DNA from: Shewanella marinintestina
GTDB lineage: Bacteria > Pseudomonadota > Gammaproteobacteria > Enterobacterales > Shewanellaceae
DNA: 64,000 nt
Direction: 5' to 3'
Assembly: GCF_023283845.1 (NCBI RefSeq)
Contig: NZ_JAKILC010000010.1
Span: forward strand, 62,001 to 126,000
Positions within the stretch are counted from its first letter, which is position 1; the number at the start of each line of letters is the position of its first letter. Below the pieces are notes generated by a model that saw only the letters and a program-made list of their open reading frames with translations, made no database searches and had not been told where the DNA came from. Position numbers and translations under genes: made by a program. Below, one piece after another: positions 1 to 9,354 of the stretch.

Positions 1-1473
1 TACGACTTAAATGATTATTGGTCATTAGGGTCATACACCACGTGGTCTAGCGTCGATACTCGCTTTACTTGGGACTCTGACTTCTTAGAGATTGAAGGCA
101 GTCAATTCCCAGAAGATACTGGCAGTATTTCTAACTACAAAAATACTACCGATTCACTAAGCCAAGAGCTGAGATTGACCTTTGAATACGATGATTTTAG
201 CGGCGTGATTGGTGCTTATTACTTCAATACCGATGTTGATGATCACTCTAACGGATTAAGTAATCTAAAACTAAACCGTTTAGGGCTCACTAGCGATATA
301 TTGCAAGCAAGATATGGGTTAAGCCAACCCATTGCTGATTTAGTGGTTGGCCAATACGCTGAGTTTAATCCTGCCCACACGAGCGCACTAACCTCGTCAC
401 AGCAGACAATTTCAAGCTATGCGTTATTTGCAGATGCTGTTTGGAATATTACTGAAAAATGGGACGTTTTTGGTGGTATTCGCTTTGATCATGAAAAGCA
501 ACAAACACAAAATGATGCCCAATATATTATTTTAAATGCGGATAAAATACCGGATCCAGCCAGCTATATTGGAACACCTTATGAAGGTATTTCCCCGTTA
601 ATCGCCGGTATTAACCAGCAGTTTTATGATTTAGCGGCTAGTGCCTCAACAACGACTCCCGAAATTGAAAATGATTTTAATACCATCTTACCTAAGCTAG
701 GTGTGAGCTATCACTGGACTGAAGACTTAATCACTAGCTTTTCGTACCAAAAAGGCTATCGCTCAGGTGGCGTAGGTATTAATAACGCTCGCGGTGATGT
801 GTTTGAATACGACCCAGAATACACTGACAACTATGAGTTATCATTGCGTTCAAGCTGGTTAGACGGTGACTTGATTGCCAATGCCAACCTGTTTTACGTT
901 GACTGGCGTGACCAACAAGTAAACGTGCAGCTCTCACCTAACCGTTATGACAATGAAACTGTCAATGCAGGTCAATCAACAGTGCAAGGGTTTGAGCTTG
1001 AGCTGAACTACCAAGTCACTAGCGAACTCGCACTTTATGCGTCTGTGGGTCAGTCAAAGACCGAGTTTACTGACTTTGTGATCACCATTCCCACTGAAAC
1101 TACGCCAATAGTCAACGACTTATCCGGTCGCCAATTTACCGCTCCCGAGTGGACCGGTAATATTGGTGCCACTTACAGCGCCGATAACGGTATTTTTGCT
1201 AACCTAAATGCCAACTATGCCCAAAGCGCACCGGTAAAGGTTGACCCATACCGTGAAGGATATAAAGAGGGTGATGAACTGTTTGATCCTTACAATGACA
1301 GCCGCACTCTGGTCAATATGCAGATAGGCTATGAGTGGCAAAACGTCGGGATTTACCTGCAAGGTAAAAACTTATTTGATGAAGAATACATTACTAATAA
1401 CTTCACTCGCACACCGGCCTTAGGCGAACCAAGACAACTAGCGTTAACCTTACGTGGCGAGTTTAGCCTTTAG
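1..1473 (+). CDS. TonB-dependent outer-membrane receptor, C-terminal part
   Basis: The reading frame is open from the first base of the window, so the start, signal peptide and plug domain lie outside. What remains is about 490 residues of beta-barrel: alternating aromatic strands, the segment SYQKGYRSGGVG typical of siderophore/vitamin-type receptors, and a C-terminal block LQGKNLFDEEY that is the usual last-strand signature of TonB receptors (followed by a short end in FSL). Such receptors import scarce ligands across the outer membrane with TonB-ExbBD energy. The substrate cannot be read from this fragment. The barrel has an Asn/Tyr-rich style like the Fe-pesticin/IroA-like receptors common in marine gammaproteobacteria. 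A hairpin terminator follows directly. The family call is firm and the ligand is unknown. Confidence 0.9.
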   Translation, partial: YDLNDYWSLGSYTTWSSVDTRFTWDSDFLEIEGSQFPEDTGSISNYKNTTDSLSQELRLTFEYDDFSGVIGAYYFNTDVDDHSNGLSNLKLNRLGLTSDILQARYGLSQPIADLVVGQYAEFNPAHTSALTSSQQTISSYALFADAVWNITEKWDVFGGIRFDHEKQQTQNDAQYIILNADKIPDPASYIGTPYEGISPLIAGINQQFYDLAASASTTTPEIENDFNTILPKLGVSYHWTEDLITSFSYQKGYRSGGVGINNARGDVFEYDPEYTDNYELSLRSSWLDGDLIANANLFYVDWRDQQVNVQLSPNRYDNETVNAGQSTVQGFELELNYQVTSELALYASVGQSKTEFTDFVITIPTETTPIVNDLSGRQFTAPEWTGNIGATYSADNGIFANLNANYAQSAPVKVDPYREGYKEGDELFDPYNDSRTLVNMQIGYEWQNVGIYLQGKNLFDEEYITNNFTRTPALGEPRQLALTLRGEFSL

Positions 1474-1500
1474 CAAAAAAATGCAATAAACACATATAAG

Positions 1501-1526
1501 AAGGTCAACTCAATGTTGGCCTTTTT
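1501..1526 (+). terminator. Rho-independent terminator of the TonB receptor gene
   Basis: A 9-bp stem (AAGGTCAAC with GTTGGCCTT, one G-T pair) and a 5-base loop are followed by a run of T, 27 bases after the receptor stop codon. Confidence 0.8.
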
Positions 1527-1531
1527 CTTAA

Positions 1532-1856
1532 ACTAATCAGTATAAGAATTTGATCTACTCAGAGCGGTTTTTGGCAAACTAATCCAAGGCGAATAGCTGC
1601 AATAATGGTTATTCCCTTATAAAGCTAATCAACGCAGAAGTAGGCAGTCAAAAACGCTCCTGAAGGCGAGTTTTAGCGATTCTGATGCTGTGACTCTTAA
1701 TAAACAAAGAAGGAGCTTGAACCTAGTTCAACTATGCTCTTCACTCGTTGCAAACCACATGGATGTAGTGAATGTCATTAATGCTGGAGCATTTAATGAC
1801 TTTGCCTCAAAACCGCTAAACTCTCGCTAAGTGACTAAATGTTTATACTGATTGGT
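1532..1856. mobile_element. MITE-like non-coding repeat element, about 325 bp
   Basis: The ends are inverted: ACTAATCAGTATAA at 1532-1545 and the complement of ACCAATCAGTATAA at 1843-1856, 13 of 14 matching. A second, subterminal inverted pair lies inside: AGCGGTTTTTGGCAAA near 1563-1578 and TTTGCCTCAAAACCGCT at 1801-1817. There is no open frame of gene size between them. The structure (short, non-coding, inverted ends, sitting between a terminator and the next gene) is that of a miniature inverted-repeat element or a large palindromic repeat. No clear target-site duplication is visible. A lone copy of the same end motif occurs at 62598-62611. Confidence 0.6.
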
Positions 1857-1875
1857 ATTAATCATTTGTCAGGCA

Positions 1876-2925
1876 TTAGAGCTGCACGACCTTCTGAGCG
1901 TAAAACTCAGCAGGATCATTCACTTTAATTTGATCTCTGCCAGCTTGTTTTGCCATATATAAAGACGTATCAGCACGTTTAACCCAAAGCTCACTGTCTT
2001 CGTTTGCAATTGCCTCGGCAATGCCAATACTTAAGGTCACTTGCTCAATATCAGGGCATTGTTGCGTCAGCCCTTCTACAACACTTTTACGAATTTTTTG
2101 CACCGCTTTAAAAGCACTATCGAGCTCAGTGTTATCAAATAACAATAAAAACTCATCCCCTCCTAAGCGAAACAGTAAATCGGTTTGCCGGCTATTAACA
2201 TTAACAAGTTCCACCACGGACTTAATGATTTTGTCGCCCATATCATGTCCGTGTAGATCATTCACTTTTTTGAAGTAATCAATGTCAATAACGGCGATGC
2301 AGGTTAGATGCCCTGCTTTCGCTCTTTGGCTTGCAGCTTGTAGACTAAGATCCATTTGATGACGGTTAAACGCCCCTGTTAGTGAATCTCGGGTGGATAA
2401 ATAACTTAAGTTACCCTGCAGCTTTCTGACAGCCTCAATAACACATTGGGTAATAGCGGCACAAATTAATAGCGCTAAGGTAAAACGCAATGTGACCGTC
2501 ACCGACTGGTGCGGTAATGCAGCAAATGTTGTCGCAATTATGATTAAGCTGTTTACCGCTATCGCCATCTTCTTAGGTACGAGAAGTACGATGGCCGTTA
2601 CAATAGGAAACACCCAATAAGTGGCTAATGTGCCAAAGATATGCACGCTTAGCACTATGCTAATAACGAGTAAAAATAAAGGCAGTTGGTAACCAATGAT
2701 CTTATGCTTTAGTCGTAAGACACCAAATATTTCAACCGCTAAGCTAAACTCAAATGCTAATAAAACACTAGCTAACAAAGGTTGGCCGATTAAAAAATTT
2801 TTGATACTAAGAGGAATAAAGGTCAGCAATGACACGATAAGAATAAAACTTAACACCCTTTTGCGGCTGTAAATATCAAACAGTCCTTCGTCTAGCGCTT
2901 TTTCCGTAAAACTCAATCTATCCAT
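1876..2925 (-). CDS. Membrane-bound diguanylate cyclase (GGDEF)
   Basis: This 349-residue protein has about 170 N-terminal residues rich in hydrophobic helices (roughly five to six membrane segments) followed by a GGDEF domain. It makes cyclic di-GMP from two GTP at the inner membrane, a signal that usually favours biofilm over motility. The active-site motif GGDEF is intact at about residues 254-258, inside FRLGGDEFLLLF. The product-inhibition site RxxD is also present (RQTD, exactly five residues upstream), so the enzyme should be feedback-controlled. No EAL domain or recognised sensory domain is seen; the membrane part may be the sensor. ATG at 2925 has AAGG seven bases upstream. It is monocistronic between a repeat element and a gene-free stretch. 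Confidence 0.93.
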   Translation of the reverse strand: MDRLSFTEKALDEGLFDIYSRKRVLSFILIVSLLTFIPLSIKNFLIGQPLLASVLLAFEFSLAVEIFGVLRLKHKIIGYQLPLFLLVISIVLSVHIFGTLATYWVFPIVTAIVLLVPKKMAIAVNSLIIIATTFAALPHQSVTVTLRFTLALLICAAITQCVIEAVRKLQGNLSYLSTRDSLTGAFNRHQMDLSLQAASQRAKAGHLTCIAVIDIDYFKKVNDLHGHDMGDKIIKSVVELVNVNSRQTDLLFRLGGDEFLLLFDNTELDSAFKAVQKIRKSVVEGLTQQCPDIEQVTLSIGIAEAIANEDSELWVKRADTSLYMAKQAGRDQIKVNDPAEFYAQKVVQL

Positions 2926-3238
2926 AAAACGGCCTTATGTAATCCTTGCCTGTGGACGAACGTCTTAACTACCAACGTACTTAGCCTGAAAATAAAAACA
3001 AGTAATTACTCTAAAAAATAGTAAAACCCGTGCTTAAAGTACTAAATAGCTAACCAATTATAAGTAATAATCACTAAAAACGCGTCAATTTACCGTAAAT
3101 ATACATAGGTATTGAACGAGCATTAATGCGGAAAGTTCTAACTAGAAGACAAGCTAAAGCGGCAATTTATTACAGAAAAAGAAAACACAGATGCTTGTCA
3201 TTAACCCAAACGCTCGTTACATCTGTCTGCAGAGACAT
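2926..3238. other. Gene-free stretch upstream of the diguanylate cyclase
   Basis: This AT-rich interval must carry the promoter of the minus-strand cyclase gene. I see no convincing operator, repeat or small gene in it. Confidence 0.5.
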
Positions 3239-3263
3239 AAAAAAGGGCTGCATTTAGCAGCCC
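3239..3263 (-). terminator. Terminator of the CstA-family transporter gene
   Basis: On the minus strand a 7-bp GC-rich stem (GGGCTGC/GCAGCCC) with a 5-base loop is followed by six T, about 20 bases past the stop codon. Confidence 0.85.
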
Positions 3264-3283
3264 TAGATTAGTTGTATTTAAGC

Positions 3284-4753
3284 TTAGCCACCCGTGGCTA
3301 ACTTACGTTTGTTGTGCACCATTATCAGGCCAATTAAACAAACCACTCCAACGGCAATACCTACCGGCTGACTGAGTGACTGTGGTAGCCCTAGGCCAAT
3401 GCCTGCAGTAACAATGTATGACACTGTGACGCAGGTACCCACAATCGCAGGTAAACTCACTATCCAGTGGAAAGCCCCTCTATCAAACAAATATTTAGTG
3501 GCTAGCCACAATACGCTGGTTGATAGCAGCATGTTTGAGAATGCAAAATAGCGCCAGATTAATGAGAAATCAATCTTAGTCATGAAGTAAGCAATCACCA
3601 AAATAGGGATGGCTAACAACAGACGATTTCTCAAACTTTGTGGGATCTTAAACGCATCAATAATGGTTAGACGTAAAGATCTAAAGGCTGTATCACCAGA
3701 GGTGATTGGGAAAATGGCTACAGCAATAATCGCCATAATGCCACCAGCAACACCTAAATATGTCGTAGCGACTTGGTTAACAACTAAACCTGGGCCACCC
3801 GCATCTAGAATGCTTTTCAGCTCAACATAACCACCGGGGAAAGCGGCAATACCTGCTGTTGCCCACACACAAGCCACAATACCTTCAGACATCATAGCGC
3901 CGTAATATACTGGGCGAACATATTTTTCGTTAGTTAAACAACGCGCCATAATTGGCGCTTGAGTTGAATGGAACCCACTAATAGCGCCACAAGTAATAGT
4001 CACAAAAAGCAGCGGCCATACAGGCAGTCCATCGGGGTTTGGCGCTAATAAGTCATTGTTGTAATGGCTATGGTCAAAATAGGCAAAAATATCGCCCATC
4101 TCAGGCAATTGCGGCGCACTCACCAATAATGCCACTGCAATCGACACTGTCATTACAATCATCAGCAAACCAAACAATGGGTAAAGCTTAGTGATGATTT
4201 TATCAATCGGTAGCATGGTTGCTAAGAAGTAGTAGCCTAAAATCACTAATACCCAAAAGGTATTGTTAGCCAGTATTGTGCCTTCAAAGTAGTCGAGATT
4301 ACTCAATAAGCCCGCTGGGCTCATAATGAACACTACACCAACAAAAAATAGCAGCATAGCAGTGAATATCAACATAACGCCTTTAAAGTAAACGTTAAAG
4401 TAATGCCCGGCAATTTCAGGCAAGCTCTTACCGTCTTCTTTAATACTTAATACACCTGAAAAGTAATCGTGTACTGCACCACCAATAATATTACCCAGAA
4501 CAATCCACACTAGTGCGATTGGGCCATATAACGCACCAAGAATAGGACCGAAAATCGGCCCCACACCAGCAACGTTTAGAAATTGAATTAAGTAAGCTTT
4601 AACCGGATGAACCTTGACGTAGTCAACGCCATCTTCAAAACGGGCTTGCGGAGTTTTTGCATTGGGATCGATACCAGCTTGGCGCTCTACAAAGGGACTG
4701 TAGAACTTATAAGCTAGCACTAGCGCCGCAATACAAATTAAGAATATTAGCAT
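3284..4753 (-). CDS. CstA-family transporter (carbon starvation / peptide or pyruvate uptake)
   Basis: A polytopic inner-membrane protein of about 489 residues. The N-terminal region carries the family hallmarks FLNVAGVGPIFGPILGALYG, then VLGNIIGGAVHDYFSG and SLPEIAGHYF. Members of the CstA/BtsT family take up pyruvate or peptides when carbon is scarce. E. coli CstA and BtsT are about 700 residues, so this is the short form common in Shewanella and other marine bacteria. The frame can be extended to 4807, but those 18 extra residues are polar and unlike the family; the start at MLIFLICIAALV (4753) gives a normal first membrane helix. The Shine-Dalgarno sequence is weak for every option. A good terminator follows. 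The exact substrate is not readable. Confidence 0.9.
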   Translation of the reverse strand: MLIFLICIAALVLAYKFYSPFVERQAGIDPNAKTPQARFEDGVDYVKVHPVKAYLIQFLNVAGVGPIFGPILGALYGPIALVWIVLGNIIGGAVHDYFSGVLSIKEDGKSLPEIAGHYFNVYFKGVMLIFTAMLLFFVGVVFIMSPAGLLSNLDYFEGTILANNTFWVLVILGYYFLATMLPIDKIITKLYPLFGLLMIVMTVSIAVALLVSAPQLPEMGDIFAYFDHSHYNNDLLAPNPDGLPVWPLLFVTITCGAISGFHSTQAPIMARCLTNEKYVRPVYYGAMMSEGIVACVWATAGIAAFPGGYVELKSILDAGGPGLVVNQVATTYLGVAGGIMAIIAVAIFPITSGDTAFRSLRLTIIDAFKIPQSLRNRLLLAIPILVIAYFMTKIDFSLIWRYFAFSNMLLSTSVLWLATKYLFDRGAFHWIVSLPAIVGTCVTVSYIVTAGIGLGLPQSLSQPVGIAVGVVCLIGLIMVHNKRKLATGG

Positions 4754-5245
4754 TTTTATAATCATCCATATTTGTAGGGTATATGTTGAGCATCGAGTGT
4801 TGTTCACTTAAGGATTTTGGTCAAGTAACAACTTGTTATACCAAAGTCGGGCTTGCTATCTAGCGTCTTGGTGTGAGAGGCAGTAAATAACACATCTTTA
4901 CTATCCTTGGTGCTTAGGTCTTTATATAGTTTGGACTTTTTACTACGGGATTTGACTTAATTCGGCTTCAACTGTCCGTGAATGTAATCGTCTTATCAAT
5001 GACTCCAACCCAAGCTGTCAACAAAGAGCCTGCATCGCAACACAAACGGGCTTCATCATTACAACAATAAATAGCGTTTTACTGACATTTATACATTGCA
5101 GGCTCTGCGCTAGGACAATCAATCGTATTCGAGTAGTAATTATAACTAGCAGCGGCAACAAGGGGGTCAAGGAGGGGCTGATATATAGCCTACAATAAAC
5201 TAATTTAGTGTAGGCAGCATGATTAAGAGCGATATGCTTAACAAG
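4754..5245. other. Gene-free stretch upstream of the CstA-family gene
   Basis: About 440-490 bases between the transporter start and the end of the HAD gene, both on the minus strand. I looked for CRP, FNR and Fur boxes and found no good match. No small gene or hairpin terminator stands out. Confidence 0.4.
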
Positions 5246-5839
5246 CTAAAGGTGGGGTTTGCCTTTCATAAAGGCTTTGTCTGCTAGGGCTAGCATGGCC
5301 AAGTCTTCTTTGGTATCACCATAAGCGTAGACACTAGAAAACTGTGTTAACACAAACTGCTGGGTGACTTTGTCAGCCTTAGCGTTGCAGCTGCAGTCTC
5401 CAGCTAAATAGTGCCCAGTGTAACGCATACTATTACTGGCCATTTGGCTACAAATTAGCTCGATATTCATCATTTGGCACCATGGCTTGAGGTAAAGATC
5501 GAGCGATGCTGATACCAGTACTATTTTAGCGCCCTGCTGCTGATGCAGCTTTAATGTTTGCAGTGCATGCGAACATAGGTAGTTGGGGATGATACTTTGA
5601 GCATAACGCAAGCCAATGGCATCGACTTGCTGTTTACTGCGGCCAGCAAACGCAAAAAAGCTCACTACAGGCCTAAGCTTTCGTGGAGCTATCACTCCTA
5701 ATTTATAAAGCAGATACAGCGGTGACATAAAGATAATGCCCAGCAATAGGCGGACTGGCGTTGCAGAAAATAGAATAAACTTGGTGTACATATCTTTGGT
5801 GGTCAGAGTGCCATCAAAATCAAATAGAACCAACTTCAC
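5246..5839 (-). CDS. HAD-superfamily phosphatase, subfamily IB (SerB-like)
   Basis: About 197 residues with all four HAD motifs: motif I LFDFDGTLT at the extreme N-terminus (nucleophile and acid Asp), motif II VSAS, a motif III lysine region around NAKADKV, and motif IV YAYGDTKEDLAML. The domain between motifs I and II is helical, as in subfamily IB phosphatases such as SerB and CicA. These enzymes hydrolyse small phosphorylated metabolites; the substrate is unknown. The frame extends to a TTG at 5857, but GAGGAG stands six bases ahead of a GTG at 5839, which places the protein start just before motif I, so I choose that. It follows glnD-like on the same strand at a gap of about 40 bases and may share its transcript. 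Confidence 0.88.
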   Translation of the reverse strand: MKLVLFDFDGTLTTKDMYTKFILFSATPVRLLLGIIFMSPLYLLYKLGVIAPRKLRPVVSFFAFAGRSKQQVDAIGLRYAQSIIPNYLCSHALQTLKLHQQQGAKIVLVSASLDLYLKPWCQMMNIELICSQMASNSMRYTGHYLAGDCSCNAKADKVTQQFVLTQFSSVYAYGDTKEDLAMLALADKAFMKGKPHL

Positions 5840-5880
5840 CGCTAACTCCTCAACCAATTAATCGTACATTTTAGCAGGTG

Positions 5881-8454
5881 TTAGGCAATCTCTTCTTCAA
5901 TTATATCCACTAGCTTAAGCTGCTCGTCGTGGCCAAAAGAGGTGTTGTCAGCATTGGACACCAAAAATACGTTTTCGGTACACTCACCTAAGGTACTAAT
6001 TTTTGCTGAGTGAATACTTAAATTACGCTCGGAGAGAAGATTACAGATCTGCTCTAGATACATAGGATCATCTAAAGTGTTGACCTTAAGCAGCGCCCTA
6101 TTCTTTTTAGTGGTGTGTAGTACTGTCACCACTGGTGGGCTATCAAAGTTCTTTAATGCTCTATGGGTCACGAGCTTTCTCGGCCTATCTTTTTGATCGA
6201 TAGCTCTGTGTATACGTTTAACGATTTGCTCTAGTCTTGGTTCATCATCGATCGGCTCATCTTTATGATCCAACACCTTAATGATCTCTAATACTTGACC
6301 ATTCTTCGTCTGCATCATCTGCGCATCTTTAACCTTGAGCTTTGAACTCGCTAAGGTTTTAAATAGATCGACAAATAGCTTAGGTCTGTCTTCGGTATAA
6401 ACAAAAATACTAGTAAAACCATTGTCGCCATTTTTACCGATTAAGACGCGAGTGGTGCCCGGCTCGCCTTTTAGCACGCCTTGGCTAATATCAACAATAT
6501 CTTCAACTGAGTTACCGCTGAAAAAGTTATTCGGCAAACTCTGCCAAAATCGAGTTAAACGTTCAGGTTCTACGCCCGCTTGTAATAGTTCGGCTTTGGC
6601 GTCACTTTGGTTTTCACGAATAACCGTACGCACCTCAAAGATGTTCTCAATACCTTGCTTTAATGTTTCGCGGATTGCCATATATAACTGAGTTAACTGG
6701 CTCTCTTGCCAATCGTTCCAATAGCTTTCATTGGTTGCCATCATATCTGCAATAGTAAATAAAAACAGTGCATTGAGCTTGCTCTGAGAACCAACGACTT
6801 TGGCCAAATGCTTAATTACATCCGGCTCACTAATATCTTGAGTTTGAATAGCACTAATCAATACATTTTGATTAGCCACTAACCAGTAAATAAGTGCTGT
6901 AGTTGAACCTTTTAACAGGTGTTCTTCTGCTAGCTCTTTTGCCTGAATAGCACTTAACTCACTATTCTCAATGACCTGCTTACCAGACAAGTGATGACAA
7001 AGCGTGGCAAAAACCAGTGCAAAACGATTACTCAAATTTTGATAAATACTGTATGTCAGGCTGTTTTTCTTGTTCAGAGCAAAGCTGTCGATGTATTGAA
7101 TCGCTTTGAAAGTATGCTCATCGACTGTAAAGGCGTTATGCATATCAAACTGCATTTGGCCTTCAATGGCATGCCACTGTGAACAATAGGCCGCTAATAC
7201 TCCATAGCGATGCATTAAGCCTAAACATTTACGCAGACCTTTAGGATGAGCCAATATGGCCAGAAACTCTTCACGGCAACCTTGGTAATCTTGCAGCTCA
7301 CCGAGTAAGCGGCGACGAGTTTGGCGCAGCAACCTTAATGTTTTCGGCGCAATACCCACAATATTGTCGTTGTCGGCAATCAGCTTAAACATACGCATGA
7401 CTTGGCGTTTATCAATAAACGCCTGCGTAAACTTAACCTCTATCAAACCGTTACATACACTGAAGTATTTATCGATTGATTGTAGGTTTTCTCGCTCGGT
7501 TTCATTTAAAGTATCTAACTTAAATGAATCACAAATAATTTGGTTTATTTCACGCACACGAGTCATTGCTCTAAAGAGCTGACGCATCATTCGCTCAATA
7601 GCTAGCTGGCTATTATCACCCTGACCAAATTGCATAAACTCAGCCACTGCTGCTTGATGCTCAAATAACAGTACGTCTTGTGCAGATTGAGTGACGCAGT
7701 GTAGCGCCCACCTTACTCTGCAAATAAAGTCATAGGCCTCTAGTAGCTCATACACTTCGTCTTGATCTAAAAAGCCTATGGTCTTTAAGGCGTTAGCGTT
7801 AGCGAGTGAGAAGTGCTTTTGCGCAATCCACATAATTGTATGGACATCACGCAGACCACCTGGATTGTTCTTTAAGTTAGGCTCTAAATATAACGCCGTG
7901 TTTTGCGCCTTATTGTGCCTAAGTTCCTGCTCAACCATTTTGGCATCATAAAATGACAGGCTGGTCCAAAGCTCATTTTGATACAGCTGATCTTTAATGG
8001 TTTGCGAGTGTTTTTTCGAACCCACTAAACAGCGAATATCAAGCAGGTTAGTTGCAATAGTGATATCTGTTGATGCAGCTTCGATAGATTCAGAAAGTGT
8101 TCTAACGGTTTGACCTATGTCTAAGCCAAAATCCCAGAGGCGGGTAAGGAAAAGTGATAATTGTTCTTGCTGGGGTGGGGTTAACTCTTGTTCAACGATA
8201 ATGGCCAAATCGATATCCGACCTAGGGTGCAATGCCCTTCGCCCATAACCTCCAACCGCATTGAGCGACATTGAAGTTTGATGTAAGTGGTATGTCTTCC
8301 ATAACGACACCAACATTTCGTCTATATGCTTAGCACGCTTTTTTAGCAGCGACTGCACAGGCAAAGTTAAAAACTGTGCATTAAGCTGTTCGTCGAAATT
8401 TTTAATATGAAACTTCAACTCCGACAGAGAATTCAGTTCCAATGTATTAGACAT
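5881..8454 (-). CDS. glnD: GlnD-like PII uridylyltransferase with a degraded HD motif
   Basis: 857 residues, close to the 860-890 usual for GlnD, which uridylylates PII proteins when nitrogen is scarce and removes UMP when glutamine is high. Order of domains: nucleotidyltransferase with GGYGRRALHPRSDIDL (about residues 68-84, Asp pair intact), a helical linker, an HD region, and two C-terminal ACT domains (about 690-770 and 795-857) that sense glutamine. In E. coli the HD core reads FHDIAKGRGGDHS. Here the matching stretch at about residues 484-497 reads CHHLSGKQVIENS, so the metal-binding Asp is His and the later Asp-His pair is lost. The uridylyl-removing activity is therefore probably absent (inference). 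The usual neighbours map and dapD are not here, so a divergent second copy is possible. Confidence 0.85.
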   Translation of the reverse strand: MSNTLELNSLSELKFHIKNFDEQLNAQFLTLPVQSLLKKRAKHIDEMLVSLWKTYHLHQTSMSLNAVGGYGRRALHPRSDIDLAIIVEQELTPPQQEQLSLFLTRLWDFGLDIGQTVRTLSESIEAASTDITIATNLLDIRCLVGSKKHSQTIKDQLYQNELWTSLSFYDAKMVEQELRHNKAQNTALYLEPNLKNNPGGLRDVHTIMWIAQKHFSLANANALKTIGFLDQDEVYELLEAYDFICRVRWALHCVTQSAQDVLLFEHQAAVAEFMQFGQGDNSQLAIERMMRQLFRAMTRVREINQIICDSFKLDTLNETERENLQSIDKYFSVCNGLIEVKFTQAFIDKRQVMRMFKLIADNDNIVGIAPKTLRLLRQTRRRLLGELQDYQGCREEFLAILAHPKGLRKCLGLMHRYGVLAAYCSQWHAIEGQMQFDMHNAFTVDEHTFKAIQYIDSFALNKKNSLTYSIYQNLSNRFALVFATLCHHLSGKQVIENSELSAIQAKELAEEHLLKGSTTALIYWLVANQNVLISAIQTQDISEPDVIKHLAKVVGSQSKLNALFLFTIADMMATNESYWNDWQESQLTQLYMAIRETLKQGIENIFEVRTVIRENQSDAKAELLQAGVEPERLTRFWQSLPNNFFSGNSVEDIVDISQGVLKGEPGTTRVLIGKNGDNGFTSIFVYTEDRPKLFVDLFKTLASSKLKVKDAQMMQTKNGQVLEIIKVLDHKDEPIDDEPRLEQIVKRIHRAIDQKDRPRKLVTHRALKNFDSPPVVTVLHTTKKNRALLKVNTLDDPMYLEQICNLLSERNLSIHSAKISTLGECTENVFLVSNADNTSFGHDEQLKLVDIIEEEIA

Positions 8455-8893
8455 AATTAAGGACTCTTTAATCGCTAAACAACAGGTTTACACTAGCTCA
8501 AATTCCAATATTCCCCCTGCGGGATTTAATATCGCAGGCTAAACTAAAGCACCATAAAACATAGCTCAAACTGCTCCAGCAGCGACATAACCATAACAAT
8601 TGCAAGACTTTTTTTCAACAAACCCAAGCTAAATGGCAGCTTTTATAAGCCTTATACTCGCAATATTCAGTCCGCTCAAAATAAGATCTTCACTAAAATG
8701 AGTTGCCAACAAACGATTACGATTTAATCACCATTTAGTGGCAAGCACCTTGAATAATAACAAATTAATGCCATTTACCTCGGAGCAATGATCAAGTAAC
8801 CTTACATTGATTGCTGACACCGCTAGATAACCCTGACTCAGCAGTTTTATTCTTTAAAATACTGCAGGCTAATAACTCGCTAAAGGTCATCAA
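8455..8893. other. Divergent intergenic region between glnD-like and an unknown gene
   Basis: Must hold promoters for both directions. AT-rich; I see no clear operator, hairpin or small gene. AAGG lies about ten bases before the ATG at 8894. Confidence 0.4.
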
Positions 8894-9319
8894 ATGAATC
8901 AAAAAGTTGTATTGGTAAAAAGCTATTTTGCTAAGATCGCAACCGATAAACGCGAAGAAATGTGGGCTGCTAAGCCAAAAACATCTGAGTTTGAATACTC
9001 GACTTGTAAAATAGATATTGAGCGCCTTGATACCGATCTGCAACAAGCAATCGCTAGCCTAAATCAGCAAGGTTATAAAGTGATGCAAATTACGCCAGTG
9101 CTTTCTGGTGATTTTGCTTTTAAAGATCACTTCAGCGACCCGCACTTGCTTGGTAATGGAGTGAGTACTGAAGGCGGCTACGGATATGGTTTCTCTTATA
9201 CCGACAGCTTAATTATTTTGGCGGAGCAAGTTAGTCAACCACACTGTGAGCAAGTAACGCCAGCTAGTGAGCCTCTACTAGAAGCTGACATGACTCCAGA
9301 ACAGGAAACTAACGACTAA
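8894..9319 (+). CDS. Conserved hypothetical protein, about 141 residues
   Basis: I do not recognise the family. The protein is soluble, without a signal peptide or membrane segment. It has an alpha/beta-like middle (LNQQGYKVMQITPVLSG), a glycine/tyrosine-rich turn (GGYGYGFSYTD) leading into a hydrophobic strand SLIILAEQ, and a polar acidic tail that looks disordered. The first part resembles small DUF4177-type domains only in general shape, which I do not regard as evidence of homology. The start is supported by AAAGGTC before the ATG. An imperfect ACTAACG/CGTTAGT inverted repeat overlaps the stop codon and may end the transcript. It stands alone, divergent from glnD-like and convergent with the next gene. 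Confidence 0.65.
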   Translation: MNQKVVLVKSYFAKIATDKREEMWAAKPKTSEFEYSTCKIDIERLDTDLQQAIASLNQQGYKVMQITPVLSGDFAFKDHFSDPHLLGNGVSTEGGYGYGFSYTDSLIILAEQVSQPHCEQVTPASEPLLEADMTPEQETND

Positions 9320-9354
9320 GCACGCGTTAGTTAGTATAAAATAATTGATGTGCG

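Noticed and set aside
4808..5245. TGTGA half-site near 4871 as a CRP site for the CstA-family gene
   Set aside because: The second half-site is at the wrong distance and does not match TCACA.
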